Shown: piece by piece, positions 8,429 through 17,202 of the stretch | How the letters are laid out: each line of letters opens with the position of its first letter | Numbering within the stretch: position 1 is the stretch's first letter | DNA from: Selenomonas sp. | GTDB lineage: Bacteria > Bacillota > Negativicutes > Selenomonadales > Selenomonadaceae | NCBI RefSeq assembly: GCF_022771645.1 | Contig: NZ_JALFCU010000098.1 | Coordinates: forward strand, 1 to 35,143 | Direction of reading: 5' to 3' | Length of the DNA stretch: 35,143 nt | Program-made: the position numbers and the translations under genes | Notes under the pieces: model-generated | Told to the model about the DNA's origin: nothing | The model's database searches: none | Seen by the model: the letters and a program-made list of their open reading frames with translations, nothing else

Positions 8429-9283
8429 TTATTTGCTGAACAGTTTCCCGAGCCACGATTTCTTATGTTCGTGCGCTGGCACGTCGCCTTCGTAACCCTC
8501 TTCGTCGTCATCGTCATAGTACGGACGGTTCGTGTAGCGGGAGACGAGGTCGCGCAGCGCGCGCGACAGCTCCGTGCGGCGGTCGGCGAGCACGAGCGGC
8601 ACGCCGTCCTGGATGGAGCGCGTCGCGGACTTGAAATCGTTCGGCAGGATGTGGTAGAACTCCTGGCCAAGCAGCTTTTCGACGTCGTCCATGCCGATGC
8701 GCGTCTTCGCGTTGCTGCGGTTCAGCACGAGGCGGACCTTGTCCTTGTAGTTCAGTTGCGAGAGCAGCGTCGCGCCGATCTTCATGTTCTTGATCGTCGG
8801 GATGAAGTCCACGACGCCGAGGAACGTGACGATGGTCGAGAGGTCGAGCAGCATCATGTTGACGTTCGAGAACATCGACGTCGTGTCGATGATGACGTAG
8901 TTGTAGATCATGCGGAGTTCGTTGATGATCTTTTTCACGCTGTCCGTCTCGATGTTGTAGGCCTCGTCGAGCCCGTGCGGCGCGGCGAGCACCTGGAAGA
9001 CGGTGTCTTCGTACATGTAGGGCGTCAGGCACTCGCGGATATCGAACGAGGAGCCCATGCGCTTCATGCTCTCCTGCGCGTCCGCGATCGTCTGATCGGG
9101 CGACAGGTGCAGGTAGTTGCAGATGTCACCAAACTGCAGGTCAAGGTCGCAGAGCACGACCGTCGCCCCCTGCCGCGCGAGCTCGGAGGCCATGTTGCAG
9201 GAAAGAAGCGTCTTGCCAACGGCGGACGCCGTGCTGAAGAATGTCAGCACGACGCCGCTGACGGCTTGGTCATCGGTAGCCAT
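8429..9283 (-). CDS. Second CpaE/MinD-like ATPase, no receiver domain
   Basis: 284 residues, MinD/ParA fold. The nucleotide loop is STASAVGKTLL (17-27): the P-loop Gly-Lys-Thr is kept, but the MinD signature Lys position is Ala, so dimer-dependent hydrolysis may differ. VVLCDLDLQFGD follows, as in CpaE proteins, and YVIIDTTSMFSNVN is the switch II region. The C-terminus has an acidic run (YYDDDDEEGYEGD) then a short basic end (KKSWLGKLFSK), perhaps a membrane-binding tail. AGGAGG lies 6 nt before the ATG; it is 15 bases upstream of cpaE. Probably a heterodimer partner or regulator of CpaE; this is inference. Confidence 0.85.
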   Translation of the reverse strand: MATDDQAVSGVVLTFFSTASAVGKTLLSCNMASELARQGATVVLCDLDLQFGDICNYLHLSPDQTIADAQESMKRMGSSFDIRECLTPYMYEDTVFQVLAAPHGLDEAYNIETDSVKKIINELRMIYNYVIIDTTSMFSNVNMMLLDLSTIVTFLGVVDFIPTIKNMKIGATLLSQLNYKDKVRLVLNRSNAKTRIGMDDVEKLLGQEFYHILPNDFKSATRSIQDGVPLVLADRRTELSRALRDLVSRYTNRPYYDDDDEEGYEGDVPAHEHKKSWLGKLFSK

Positions 9284-9365
9284 AAAGAACCTCCTTGGCT
9301 CTCAAATAACGCCCCCCGCTGGGGCAATGTCATGAAGTTAACAGAAGATCCAAAGCTAATCAACC

Positions 9366-9552
9366 TCAGGCCCCCTCTCCGAGGGGGCTGGCGCCGAAGG
9401 CGACTGGAGGTGTGTCGAAGGTAATGCATAACTCGATGTAATTTTTGCTGTCGAAGGACGTACCTTCGACATTCATGAAGTGCTGATGCGCTTTGCCTAC
9501 CTTCGCCACACCCACCACCGCTTCGCGGTCCCCCTCCCTCGGAGAGGGAGGC
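9366..9552. repeat. Dispersed repeat with inverted ends (near-complete copy)
   Basis: About 190 bp. The left end is hairpin CCCCCTCTCCGAGGGGG, then a GCGCCGAAGGCG palindrome, then GTGTCGAAGGTA. The right end mirrors it: TACCTTCGCCACACCCACC, ACCGCTTCGCGGT, then the CCTCCCTCGGAGAGGGAGG hairpin. Inside lies TGTCGAAGGACGTACCTTCGACA. It fills much of the 337-bp gap between cpaC and the second cpaE-like gene; the rest of that gap holds only a small GC hairpin near 9310. Confidence 0.8.
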
Positions 9553-9620
9553 AAAAGTTCGCGAGTCACCTGCGCTTATCTTAATAACATATTCCAGAAG
9601 GAAAGGGGCTGTCTCTAAAG

Positions 9621-11228
9621 TTACTCCTGATTGGCTCGCACTGCGGCGTCGTGTTCGGCTTTTGTCGTGCCTTTGAGGACGCTTTGGTCGAGGTATTTGC
9701 CGAGGATGGAGTCTTCTTCCTGCGTCTTCTTCGGCGCGGGCTGCTCGGCTTCGGCTTTCTTCTGCGCTTTGGCTTCTTCTTTGAGCTCCTTGTCCGTCTT
9801 TGGGCGCTCGGAGGCGTTGAGGTCGACGTGCTCGAGCGTCTCGTCCTCCTGCTTCATGCGGGCGTAGTTGTCACGCATCGCACTCGACATCGTCGCCGGC
9901 GTCGTCTCGTTGACGATGCGCGGCGTGATGAGAATGATGATCTCCGTCTTTTCTTTTGAATCGTTGTGGTATTTGAAGAGCTCGCCGATGATCGGGATGT
10001 CGCCGAGGATCGGGACTTTCGAGAGGGACTTCGAGTCGTCGGAGTTCAGGAGGCCGCCGATGACCATCGTCATGCCGGTCGGGATATTGACCATCGTCTC
10101 GGCCGTGCGCGTCGCGAGACCCGGCATGCGGAAGCCGCTCGTCGTGACAGCATTCGACCAGTCGAGGCGGCTGACGGATGCGAGCACGCGGCTCGTGATG
10201 TTGCCGGAGCGGTCGACGGTCGGCTCGATGAGGTTCAGGCGGATGCCGTAGTCCTTGTATTCGACGGAGACCTGGCCGTTGTCACCGGTCGAGACCGGAT
10301 ACGGAATCTGGCCGCCAATGAGGATGCCGGCTGTCTTGCCGCTCATCGTCGTGATGTTCGGACGCGAGACGACGCGCGCATGGCCCTGCGTGATGAGCAG
10401 GTGGAGCTCCGTGTTGATGTCGGAGAAATGCGTGAAGAACCAGTTTTTGTTATACCAATGGTTGCCCTTGTCACGCACCTGGTTGTTCGTGCTGAGTTCG
10501 AACGTGCCCGTCGAGTTCGACGACGTCGTCGTGCCGTCCGACGACGTGCTCGTCGTCGTCTTGCCCGAGTAGAGCGCACCGAGCTGTGCGGCGTCGTTCG
10601 CGTTGACTTCGAGGACTTCCGCCTCGATGTTGATCTGGTCAGGGTTGACCATCTCAAGCAGGTTCACGACGTTGTCGTTGTTTTCTTTCGAGTCGACGAC
10701 ATTGACGCTGTCATCAAAGAGGTCGCGGTCGTCCGGCTTGTCCGGTGCCGCATTGCCGCCCGCATACAGGCAGGCGATGCGATACGCCATATCTTTCTCG
10801 TACTGGTTCGCGACCGTGCCTTTCAGGAGGATTTTCTTGTTGTCCCCCTCGCCGACGACCGTGACCTCGACGTGCGGCAGGCCGATGGCTTTCTGGATGG
10901 CTGCGCCGAGGCCGGAGTCCGCGCCGGTGACGCTGATCGTGAATTCCTGGCGCATGCCGTTCGCCGTCCAGATGGTGAGGCTCGTCGAGCCCGATTTCTT
11001 CGCGACGACATTGATGGCGTTCTTGTCGATGACGATGACGTCGGCGATGTCAGGGTTCGTGACGGCGACGCGCTTGATGGGCGAGACCTGCGGCAAGTAG
11101 TACGACTGGTTGATCTCGAGGTAGATGGGCTGGCTGTAGGCGTATGCCGGCGCAGGCGCGATGGCGGCTGTCGTCGTCAGGGCGAACGCTGCTGCGAGCG
11201 CGGCCTTTTTATGGAAAGAAATGTTCAT
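9621..11228 (-). CDS. cpaC: CpaC/RcpA secretin of the Tad system
   Basis: 535 residues, outer-membrane channel through which the pilus exits. A signal peptide (1-30) ends APAYA. Residues 32-100 match the pilus N-terminal domain, and KKILLKGTVANQYEKDMAYRI is BON-like. The secretin domain covers about 270-440, with GKTAGILIGGQIPYPVS and the VPILGDIPIIGELFK signature (405-419). An extra Lys/Glu-rich tail (450-535) follows. A Thr/Ser-rich loop (TTTSTSSDGTTTSSNSTG) lies at 224-241. Its presence implies an outer membrane. GGAG lies 12 nt before the ATG. Confidence 0.95.
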   Translation of the reverse strand: MNISFHKKAALAAAFALTTTAAIAPAPAYAYSQPIYLEINQSYYLPQVSPIKRVAVTNPDIADVIVIDKNAINVVAKKSGSTSLTIWTANGMRQEFTISVTGADSGLGAAIQKAIGLPHVEVTVVGEGDNKKILLKGTVANQYEKDMAYRIACLYAGGNAAPDKPDDRDLFDDSVNVVDSKENNDNVVNLLEMVNPDQINIEAEVLEVNANDAAQLGALYSGKTTTSTSSDGTTTSSNSTGTFELSTNNQVRDKGNHWYNKNWFFTHFSDINTELHLLITQGHARVVSRPNITTMSGKTAGILIGGQIPYPVSTGDNGQVSVEYKDYGIRLNLIEPTVDRSGNITSRVLASVSRLDWSNAVTTSGFRMPGLATRTAETMVNIPTGMTMVIGGLLNSDDSKSLSKVPILGDIPIIGELFKYHNDSKEKTEIIILITPRIVNETTPATMSSAMRDNYARMKQEDETLEHVDLNASERPKTDKELKEEAKAQKKAEAEQPAPKKTQEEDSILGKYLDQSVLKGTTKAEHDAAVRANQE

Positions 11229-11278
11229 GAATGCAATTCACTCCACTGATAGATAGCTGATATATCGACAAGGAACGA

Positions 11279-12352
11279 TTACTCTCTCGTGGACTTCGTT
11301 CCGCGGAAGACTTCGATGCCGTTGCCGATGTTCGCGGCGGTCGGCGCGGGGGCGGCGGCCGGTGCGGATGCGCTTGGCGTGGCGGCTGACGAGACGTGGT
11401 TGGCAAAGTTCTGGGCCGGCGAGGTCGCTGGCGCGGACGCTGCCGGCGCTGCCGCCTGCCTGTCTGCTTCCTTCTGTCCGCTTTCCGTCAGGAGGAAGAA
11501 GTCCGTGTTGATCGTGAAGACGTCTTTCGGATGGAACGGGCGCAACACAAGGTAGATCGTGCCGTTCTGCGAGGCAACGGCGAGCTTCAGCGCGTCCTCC
11601 GGCGTGACGGCGAGCGTCGCGGTTGCCATGGCTTCGCCAGACGCCTGGACGGTCGCCTGGTCGCCGCTGCCGGCGCCCTTCTTGTCCTTGTCATCCTTCT
11701 TGCCGCTGTCCTTGCTGTCCTTGTCTTTGCCGTCCTTGCTGTCAGACGCGGACGCGGCCTGGGCACCGTCGCCGCCCGTCTTGTTGATGGCGAGCAGCAT
11801 GATGTTCTGCAGGAGGATTTCGCCCGTGACCTTGCCGTTGCCTTTCGTGATGACCATGACGTCGACGTAGTCGCCGGGCTTTGCAAAGCCCGCGATGCCG
11901 GTGACGTCCGTGATCGGCACGGACATGGCGCGGCAGTTCTCCGGGATGAGGCCCGTGAAGCCGGCCATGCGCGGGTCGACGAGGACTTTCTTGTCCGTGA
12001 GGATGTCGCCCTGCTGGATGGGCACGCTCGTCGGACGGTCGATGACAGAGACCATGTCCGTGATGGCGCCGGCGGGCAGGACATCCGGCGGCACCTCGAT
12101 GACCTGGAGCATCGACTCTTTCACCATCGTGCGCTGCGGGATGTCCTGCTTCGCGACGACGACCTTCACGCGCGTCTCGTGCATGGCCTGCTCCCGCGCG
12201 CTCTTCTCGTTCGCGCTCGGCAGCGCGAAGAACACGGCGAGGCCGAGGAGGATGCTCGCGCCGGCCGCGATCATGATCCATTGGCGGTAGCTGAGCTTTT
12301 CGAGCGCATCTTGCAAGCGATCCTTCAGCGATCCCATTTTCGGCATAGACAT
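11279..12352 (-). CDS. cpaB: CpaB/RcpC pilus assembly protein (SAF domain)
   Basis: 357 residues, periplasmic partner of the secretin. A single membrane anchor lies at about 25-44. The SAF domain (63-125) contains VVVAKQDIPQRTMVKESML and VPIQQGDILTDKKV. Next comes CRAMSVPITDVTGIAGFAKPGDYVDV, in pieces typical of the family. A charged Lys/Asp/Ser linker (198-232) and an Ala/Pro-rich tail (300-345) are unusual in length. AAGGAG lies close to two starts; ATG at 12352 (4 nt) or 12346 (10 nt) are both possible. First gene of the Tad locus. Confidence 0.92.
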   Translation of the reverse strand: MSMPKMGSLKDRLQDALEKLSYRQWIMIAAGASILLGLAVFFALPSANEKSAREQAMHETRVKVVVAKQDIPQRTMVKESMLQVIEVPPDVLPAGAITDMVSVIDRPTSVPIQQGDILTDKKVLVDPRMAGFTGLIPENCRAMSVPITDVTGIAGFAKPGDYVDVMVITKGNGKVTGEILLQNIMLLAINKTGGDGAQAASASDSKDGKDKDSKDSGKKDDKDKKGAGSGDQATVQASGEAMATATLAVTPEDALKLAVASQNGTIYLVLRPFHPKDVFTINTDFFLLTESGQKEADRQAAAPAASAPATSPAQNFANHVSSAATPSASAPAAAPAPTAANIGNGIEVFRGTKSTRE

Positions 12353-12458
12353 TCTTCTCCTTCAAAAACCTGTTTGACGTTTCACGGAAAAACGCCCCCC
12401 AAGCGTTATGGAAACGATTCTTTACAACATTTCAAGCGTCCATTTTCTTTTCAGACTA

Positions 12459-12467
12459 TGGTATACT
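12459..12467 (+). promoter_or_regulatory. Extended -10 promoter of the phosphoethanolamine transferase gene
   Basis: TGG followed by TATACT, an extended -10 element with no convincing -35 box, about 47 bases before the ATG at 12514. The intergenic region 12353-12513 is divergent; for cpaB on the other strand only a weak hairpin (AACGC/GCGTT near 12392-12407) was seen, with no clear promoter. Confidence 0.6.
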
Positions 12468-12513
12468 AATGTTATAACACATTTTCTGCTGTTTGACGAG
12501 GTCTGTTCTAAAA

Positions 12514-14313
12514 ATGAAACAAGATTTTTTTTGGAAAACGAAAAACGATGGGGCGAAAGGGACGGGGTGGCGGCGCACCGTCCCTGTGCTCATTGCGTTC
12601 GCAGCCATGATGAGCATGACGGCCGCAGCCACACAGTATCCGTGGGACGCTTTGCCGTTGCTTGCCGCTACACTCGCCGCCGCCTGTTTTGCGCGGCTCA
12701 CAGGCGCATGGCGGCCGTTCCTCCTTCGCTTCTTGCCGCTCGCGCTCGCGCTCGCGTCCGTCGCACTGATCCAGTCATTCGTGCCGGAAGATGCCGGCGT
12801 CGGCTATTATTTCACGCCCTTGCACACAATCGCTCAAGCGATGGCTGCAGCGCTCATCATCCTCGCGCCGCTCGTGCTCGTGCCGCACAGGCATGCGGCG
12901 CGCACAATGTCTTTCGCGCTCTACGCGCCGCCCATGGCGTGTGCGCTGTTCCTCTGGGGCTATTTTTTCGCGGCGCGCCGCTGGGCGAGCGGCGACACAT
13001 TCGTCGCCATCGCGCAGACGCACGCGAGCGAGGCGATGGAATATTGGGCGGGACACATGGGCGCCGCCGGCACGCTCACAATCCTTTCGCTCATCGTGCT
13101 TCTCGCGCTGTTCGGGCGCTTCCTCATGCGCATGCCGTCGTGCGCACTCGCAAAACGGCAGCGCGTCTTCGGCCTCGTGCTGTTCACCATCGCCCTCCTG
13201 ACGTTTTATTTCCTCTGTGCGCCAAGAATCGGCAGCCACTACGCACATATCGGCAGCGAGGGATATTTCGCGCTGAAGAACCTCCACGAATTCCGCGTGC
13301 GCCACGCGCTGCACGCGGACGTGCTCGCCGCCGTCCCGCCGATCGCGAAAGGCACGGGCGGCCTGCACGTGCTCGTGCTCGGCGAGTCGGAGAACAAGCA
13401 ATACATGCATGCGTACGGCTATGAGAAGGACACGACGCCGTGGCTCGATGCGATGAAGAGCGATGCCTCGTGCATTTTTTTCCCGCACGCCTACAGCTGC
13501 CACACGTACACCGACCGCGTGCTGACGTACGCGCTGACGGAGAAAAGCCAGTACAACGACGTGGACACGGCTGACGCGCTCTCCATCCTCGAGCTCGCGA
13601 ATGCGGCAGGCTACCGCACGATCTGGCTCAGCAACCAGGGGAAGAACGGCATCTCCGACACGCCGGTCAGCATCATCGCGAGCGATGCGGAGACGCGCGT
13701 CTTCCTCAACGAGCATCAATACCTCGACGCGATCCGCTACGACGAAGAGCTGCTGCCCGCGCTCGACGACGTGCTCGCGCAGCTCGATGCGACGGACGAC
13801 GTCCTCATCGTCGTGCATCTGCTCGGCTGCCACGAGACGTACCGCGAGCGGTATCCGCGTACGGCCGCCGTCTTCGATGACAGCACGCGCGCGGGTGCGT
13901 ACGAGAACGCCGTCCGCTACAGCGACGATATCGTGCGGCAGATTTATGAGCACGCAAAACAGGCCGCGGGCTTCCGCGACCTCGTGTATTTCTCCGACCA
14001 CGGCGAAGCGGTCGCGAGCGGCAGCGGCCACAACCCCGACCTCTACGAGCCGTGCATGACGTACATTCCCTTCTATATATTATCCTCCGAAACGGCACGC
14101 GCCGCCCGCCCCGAGGCCTACGCCGCGCTCCGCGCGAATGCCTCGCAGCCCTTCACGAACGACCTCGCCTACGAAGTCCTCGTCACCCTCCTCGGCATCA
14201 CGCCGCCGCACGCCATCGAGCCACGCAACAACCTCGCGAGCCCCGCCTACGACGGCGACCTCGCGCGGCTGAGGACGTGCCACGGGGAGCGGGAGATCAC
14301 GCCGGATAACTGA
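12514..14313 (+). CDS. Phosphoethanolamine transferase (EptA/CptA-like, sulfatase fold)
   Basis: 599 residues. Integral inner-membrane enzyme expected to move phosphoethanolamine from phosphatidylethanolamine to lipid A, core sugars or another envelope acceptor. Five hydrophobic segments lie within residues 22-235. The periplasmic catalytic domain starts near 280 with LVLGESENKQYMHAYGY: Glu291 is a metal ligand and Ser292 occupies the nucleophile position, which is Thr in EptA and Ser in some CptA-like proteins. HLLGCHETYRERYP (435-448) and FSDHGEA (493-499) with His506 complete the metal site. The start at 12514 is preferred over a TTG at 12493; GAGG lies about 12 nt upstream. Acceptor unknown. 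Confidence 0.87.
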   Translation: MKQDFFWKTKNDGAKGTGWRRTVPVLIAFAAMMSMTAAATQYPWDALPLLAATLAAACFARLTGAWRPFLLRFLPLALALASVALIQSFVPEDAGVGYYFTPLHTIAQAMAAALIILAPLVLVPHRHAARTMSFALYAPPMACALFLWGYFFAARRWASGDTFVAIAQTHASEAMEYWAGHMGAAGTLTILSLIVLLALFGRFLMRMPSCALAKRQRVFGLVLFTIALLTFYFLCAPRIGSHYAHIGSEGYFALKNLHEFRVRHALHADVLAAVPPIAKGTGGLHVLVLGESENKQYMHAYGYEKDTTPWLDAMKSDASCIFFPHAYSCHTYTDRVLTYALTEKSQYNDVDTADALSILELANAAGYRTIWLSNQGKNGISDTPVSIIASDAETRVFLNEHQYLDAIRYDEELLPALDDVLAQLDATDDVLIVVHLLGCHETYRERYPRTAAVFDDSTRAGAYENAVRYSDDIVRQIYEHAKQAAGFRDLVYFSDHGEAVASGSGHNPDLYEPCMTYIPFYILSSETARAARPEAYAALRANASQPFTNDLAYEVLVTLLGITPPHAIEPRNNLASPAYDGDLARLRTCHGEREITPDN

Positions 14314-14397
14314 AAATTTTAGTTGATTTCATTCAGTTTTTTCAGTTTATGGTATAATAGTGAAAAACCGAATTGATATCAATCTGTTTTTTCAGTG
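14308..14397 (+). promoter_or_regulatory. Promoter and repeat-rich control region of the AAA ATPase gene
   Basis: An extended -10 box TGG-TATAAT (14350-14358) is preceded by an inverted repeat AACTGAAAA (14308-14316) / TTTTCAGTT (14339-14347) and followed by a perfect 12-bp palindrome ATTGATATCAAT (14372-14383). A third TTTTTTCAGTG copy (14387-14397) runs into the ribosome-binding site. The region is AT-rich compared with both neighbours. The arrangement suggests a repressor site. Confidence 0.6.
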
Positions 14398-14406
14398 AGG
14401 TGTCCC

Positions 14407-15657
14407 ATGGAAATTCCACGCGAACATTATCTACAAGAATTACGTGACCGCATGCACAACGGCATGGTGAAAATCATCACCGGCATCCGCCGCAGCGGGA
14501 AATCGTATTTGCTGTTCCATCTGTTCCAGAACGAACTGCTCCAGCAAGGCGTTCCGAAAGACCATATCATCTGCCTCTCGATGGACGGCCTCGAAAACAT
14601 GAAATACCGCGATCCCTTCATCGCTTATGATGCCATCATGCAGCAAATCAAAGACGACAGCGATTACTACGTCCTGCTCGACGAAGTCCAGATGATGGAG
14701 CAGTTCGAGGAATTGCTCAATTCCCTGCTGCACCGGGAAAATATTGATACTTACGTGACGGGCAGCAATTCGAAGTTCCTTTCCAAAGACGTCATCACGG
14801 AATTTCGCGGACGCGGCGACGAAGTGCATGTTTATCCGCTGACCTTCCAAGAGTTCATGCAAGTATACGACGGGGACGTCTACCAAGGGTGGCGGGAATA
14901 CTTCACGTACGGCGGGCTCCCGCGCACGGTCACGCTGAAAACGGAGAATCAGAAGTCCGCCTATTTGGCACGCCTGTTCCGCGAAACGTATCTGCGCGAT
15001 ATCATCGAGCGCCATCACATCGAAAAAACAGAAGAGCTTGACGAGCTCCTGCAAGCCACAGCTTCCACTATCGGTGCATTGACGAATCCTTCCAAAATCC
15101 TCGCGACGTTCCAGAGCAAGACGAAATCCACGATCAGCATCAACACCATCCAAAAATACCTGGAATACTTGGAAGACGCCTTCCTGATCCAGCATGCGCG
15201 GCGGTACGATATCAAAGGCCGGAAGTACATCGGCTCGCCGCTGAAATATTATTTTGAAGATGTCGGCCTCCGGAACGCCTGCCTGGGATTCCGCCAGGTT
15301 GAAGAAACGCATTTGATGGAAAACATCCTTTACAATGAATTGCGATACCGCGGCTATTCCGTCGATGTCGGGACGGTGAAGAAGCAGGAACGAAAAGAAG
15401 ACGGACGCCTCACGACGCGCACGCTCGAGGTGGATTTCGTCGCCAATTTGGGCAGCCGCCGCATCTATATCCAATCTGCGCTCCGTATGATCGACGATGA
15501 AAAGCGCGCGCAGGAAAAAGCATCCCTGCTCGCGCTGAAAGATTCTTTTCAAAAGGTCATCCTCGTCCGTGACATCGTGCCAAATTACCATGACAACGAC
15601 GGCGTACTGACCATGAACTTGTTCGATTTTCTGCTGCACCGAAAGCCGTTTGTTTGA
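14407..15657 (+). CDS. AAA ATPase with DUF4143 domain
   Basis: 416 residues. The N-terminal AAA/P-loop module has Walker A GIRRSGKS (26-33), Walker B YYVLLDEVQ and a sensor-like YVTGSNS. The C-terminal DUF4143 part includes ISINTIQKYLEYLEDAFLI, a winged-helix-like segment, and LEVDFVA near the end, a nuclease-like segment. The family is very common in anaerobes, usually as single genes, and its substrate is unknown. The ATG at 14407 follows GTGAGGTG at 6 nt; a GTG at 14395 is the alternative. It stands alone between an envelope gene and a convergent membrane-protein gene. Confidence 0.88.
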   Translation: MEIPREHYLQELRDRMHNGMVKIITGIRRSGKSYLLFHLFQNELLQQGVPKDHIICLSMDGLENMKYRDPFIAYDAIMQQIKDDSDYYVLLDEVQMMEQFEELLNSLLHRENIDTYVTGSNSKFLSKDVITEFRGRGDEVHVYPLTFQEFMQVYDGDVYQGWREYFTYGGLPRTVTLKTENQKSAYLARLFRETYLRDIIERHHIEKTEELDELLQATASTIGALTNPSKILATFQSKTKSTISINTIQKYLEYLEDAFLIQHARRYDIKGRKYIGSPLKYYFEDVGLRNACLGFRQVEETHLMENILYNELRYRGYSVDVGTVKKQERKEDGRLTTRTLEVDFVANLGSRRIYIQSALRMIDDEKRAQEKASLLALKDSFQKVILVRDIVPNYHDNDGVLTMNLFDFLLHRKPFV

Positions 15658-15661
15658 GAAA

Positions 15662-15706
15662 AAAGCAGCGGGACATCACCTTCCGATGGCGATGTCCCGC
15701 TGCTTT
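15662..15706. terminator. Bidirectional terminator
   Basis: A perfect 16-bp inverted repeat (15662-15677 with 15691-15706, arm AAAGCAGCGGGACATC) with a 13-nt loop between convergent genes. An A run flanks the left side and T-rich sequence the right side, so it can serve both strands. Confidence 0.85.
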
Positions 15707-17202
15707 CACTTTTTCCGATAGATGCGCATCCCCTCCCCTGCGATGCCGGCCGTTTCCGAGTCCCAGATGCAGGTGTATGCGTCGTCGTGGGCGAGGGCGG
15801 CGTAGAGGAGGTCGCCGCGGTCGACGGCGAGCGCGTCGAAGGCGTATGGCGCGAGGGCGTCTTCGTAGGCGGTGCGGCCGTTCTGGAGGTCGACGTATTC
15901 GTGGAAGACGTTGCGATCGTGGTTCAGCGCGGGCAGGAAGACTTCGGCGCGGCCGTCCATGTAGCAGCGGAAGCCGCGGAACTCGAGGTAGCTGCCGGTG
16001 TTGAAACCGGTATAAATGGCGAAGTCCCCGGGCGCGCGGCCCTCGGCCCCGGCGAGGCGCACGAGCTCGTCGGCTGCGGCCGCATAGGATGGCGGCACGG
16101 GCGCTTTCTGGTAAACAGGGCGCAGCTGCGCGCCGAAGAGCGCGACATTCGCCGCGAGCAGTACGGCGCACAGCACGCGGCTGCGGCGCGAAGACGGCAA
16201 AAAGCCCGGATGCCAGCCGCGCAGCGCGCGGGCGAGCGGAAACGTCGCAAACAGGTAAAACAGCATGAGGCTGCGCACGGAGAGCAGCGCCATCAGCATC
16301 GTGCCGCCTGCGAGCAGCAGATGGCGGAGCGGGACGGGACGGCGCACGTAGGCGGCGGCGAGGGCGAAGCAGAGCGTAACGGGCACGATGCCCGTGAAGA
16401 AGCCCGTGCGCAGCGTCGTCGCCTGCATCTCGAGGATCGTGCGCTGGACATCCGCATTGCCGTAGGCCATCGTCGTGTACGTCACGCCCTCGATGCCGTA
16501 CGGGTTCACGAAGCCGCCCGCCACGAGGATCGCGAGCAGCACGGCGAGCCGGCGCACCGTCCATGCGGAATCATGCGGCAGGACGGCGGCGAGCCGCGCG
16601 CCGAAGAGCGCCTCCACGAGATACGGCAGGATGAAGACGAGCAGCATCGGCCACATGGCGGCGTGGCAGTTCACGACGAGCACGGAGAGCGCGAAGAACG
16701 CGGGATACAGCCAATGCGGGCATTCCATTTTGTTTTTGTAACGTTCCAATAAATATATTTCGATAATGAAAGCCGCCGTCGACACGACTTGCGGTCGCTG
16801 GCAGAAGAACGCGCCGCCGAGGCAGATGCCAACGGGCGCAATGATGGCAAACGTCGCTGCGCAGTTGCCGTCCGCCGTCAGGCGCACGAGCCGCTGGAAG
16901 AGAAAAAGAATGATCGCACCGGCCGCATACGAAACCGCGATGAGCCCTGCCGTGCCGAACGCGCTGTAGATGTTCCACAGGCCGAACGCGAATAGCCATT
17001 GCTGCATGACGTAGTGCCAGCCCTCGTGCAGCGTGAACGGCTCGATGTGCGGGATGCCGTACGATTCGACATAGCGTCCGCAGTTCAGGAGGAACCACGC
17101 GTCGTTGTTGATGGCCGTGCCGATGAAGAGCAGCCCGACGAACGGCGCGAGGCGCAGGGCGATGGCGAGGGTGCGCGCAGAGGTGCGTGTGTCTGTCGTC
17201 AT
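15706..17202 (-). CDS. Polytopic membrane protein, GT-C glycosyltransferase-like
   Basis: 498 residues with about ten hydrophobic segments up to residue 360, then a soluble C-terminal domain. The first loop NDAWFLLNCGRYVESYGIPH, followed by IEPFTLHEGWHYVMQQWLF, resembles the loop after the first helix of GT-C/PMT-like proteins, where an Asp is catalytic. The C-terminal part contains FRCYMDGRAEVFLP. Probable role: transfer of a lipid-linked sugar to an envelope acceptor, but no specific family member was recognised. The start overlaps the preceding FAD enzyme gene by four bases, so the two are coupled and probably work in one pathway. Confidence 0.65.
   Translation of the reverse strand: MTTDTRTSARTLAIALRLAPFVGLLFIGTAINNDAWFLLNCGRYVESYGIPHIEPFTLHEGWHYVMQQWLFAFGLWNIYSAFGTAGLIAVSYAAGAIILFLFQRLVRLTADGNCAATFAIIAPVGICLGGAFFCQRPQVVSTAAFIIEIYLLERYKNKMECPHWLYPAFFALSVLVVNCHAAMWPMLLVFILPYLVEALFGARLAAVLPHDSAWTVRRLAVLLAILVAGGFVNPYGIEGVTYTTMAYGNADVQRTILEMQATTLRTGFFTGIVPVTLCFALAAAYVRRPVPLRHLLLAGGTMLMALLSVRSLMLFYLFATFPLARALRGWHPGFLPSSRRSRVLCAVLLAANVALFGAQLRPVYQKAPVPPSYAAAADELVRLAGAEGRAPGDFAIYTGFNTGSYLEFRGFRCYMDGRAEVFLPALNHDRNVFHEYVDLQNGRTAYEDALAPYAFDALAVDRGDLLYAALAHDDAYTCIWDSETAGIAGEGMRIYRKK

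Noticed and set aside
12392..12407. AACGC/GCGTT hairpin with T run before cpaB as an attenuator
   Set aside because: The stem has only five pairs with a C/G-run loop; too weak to call.
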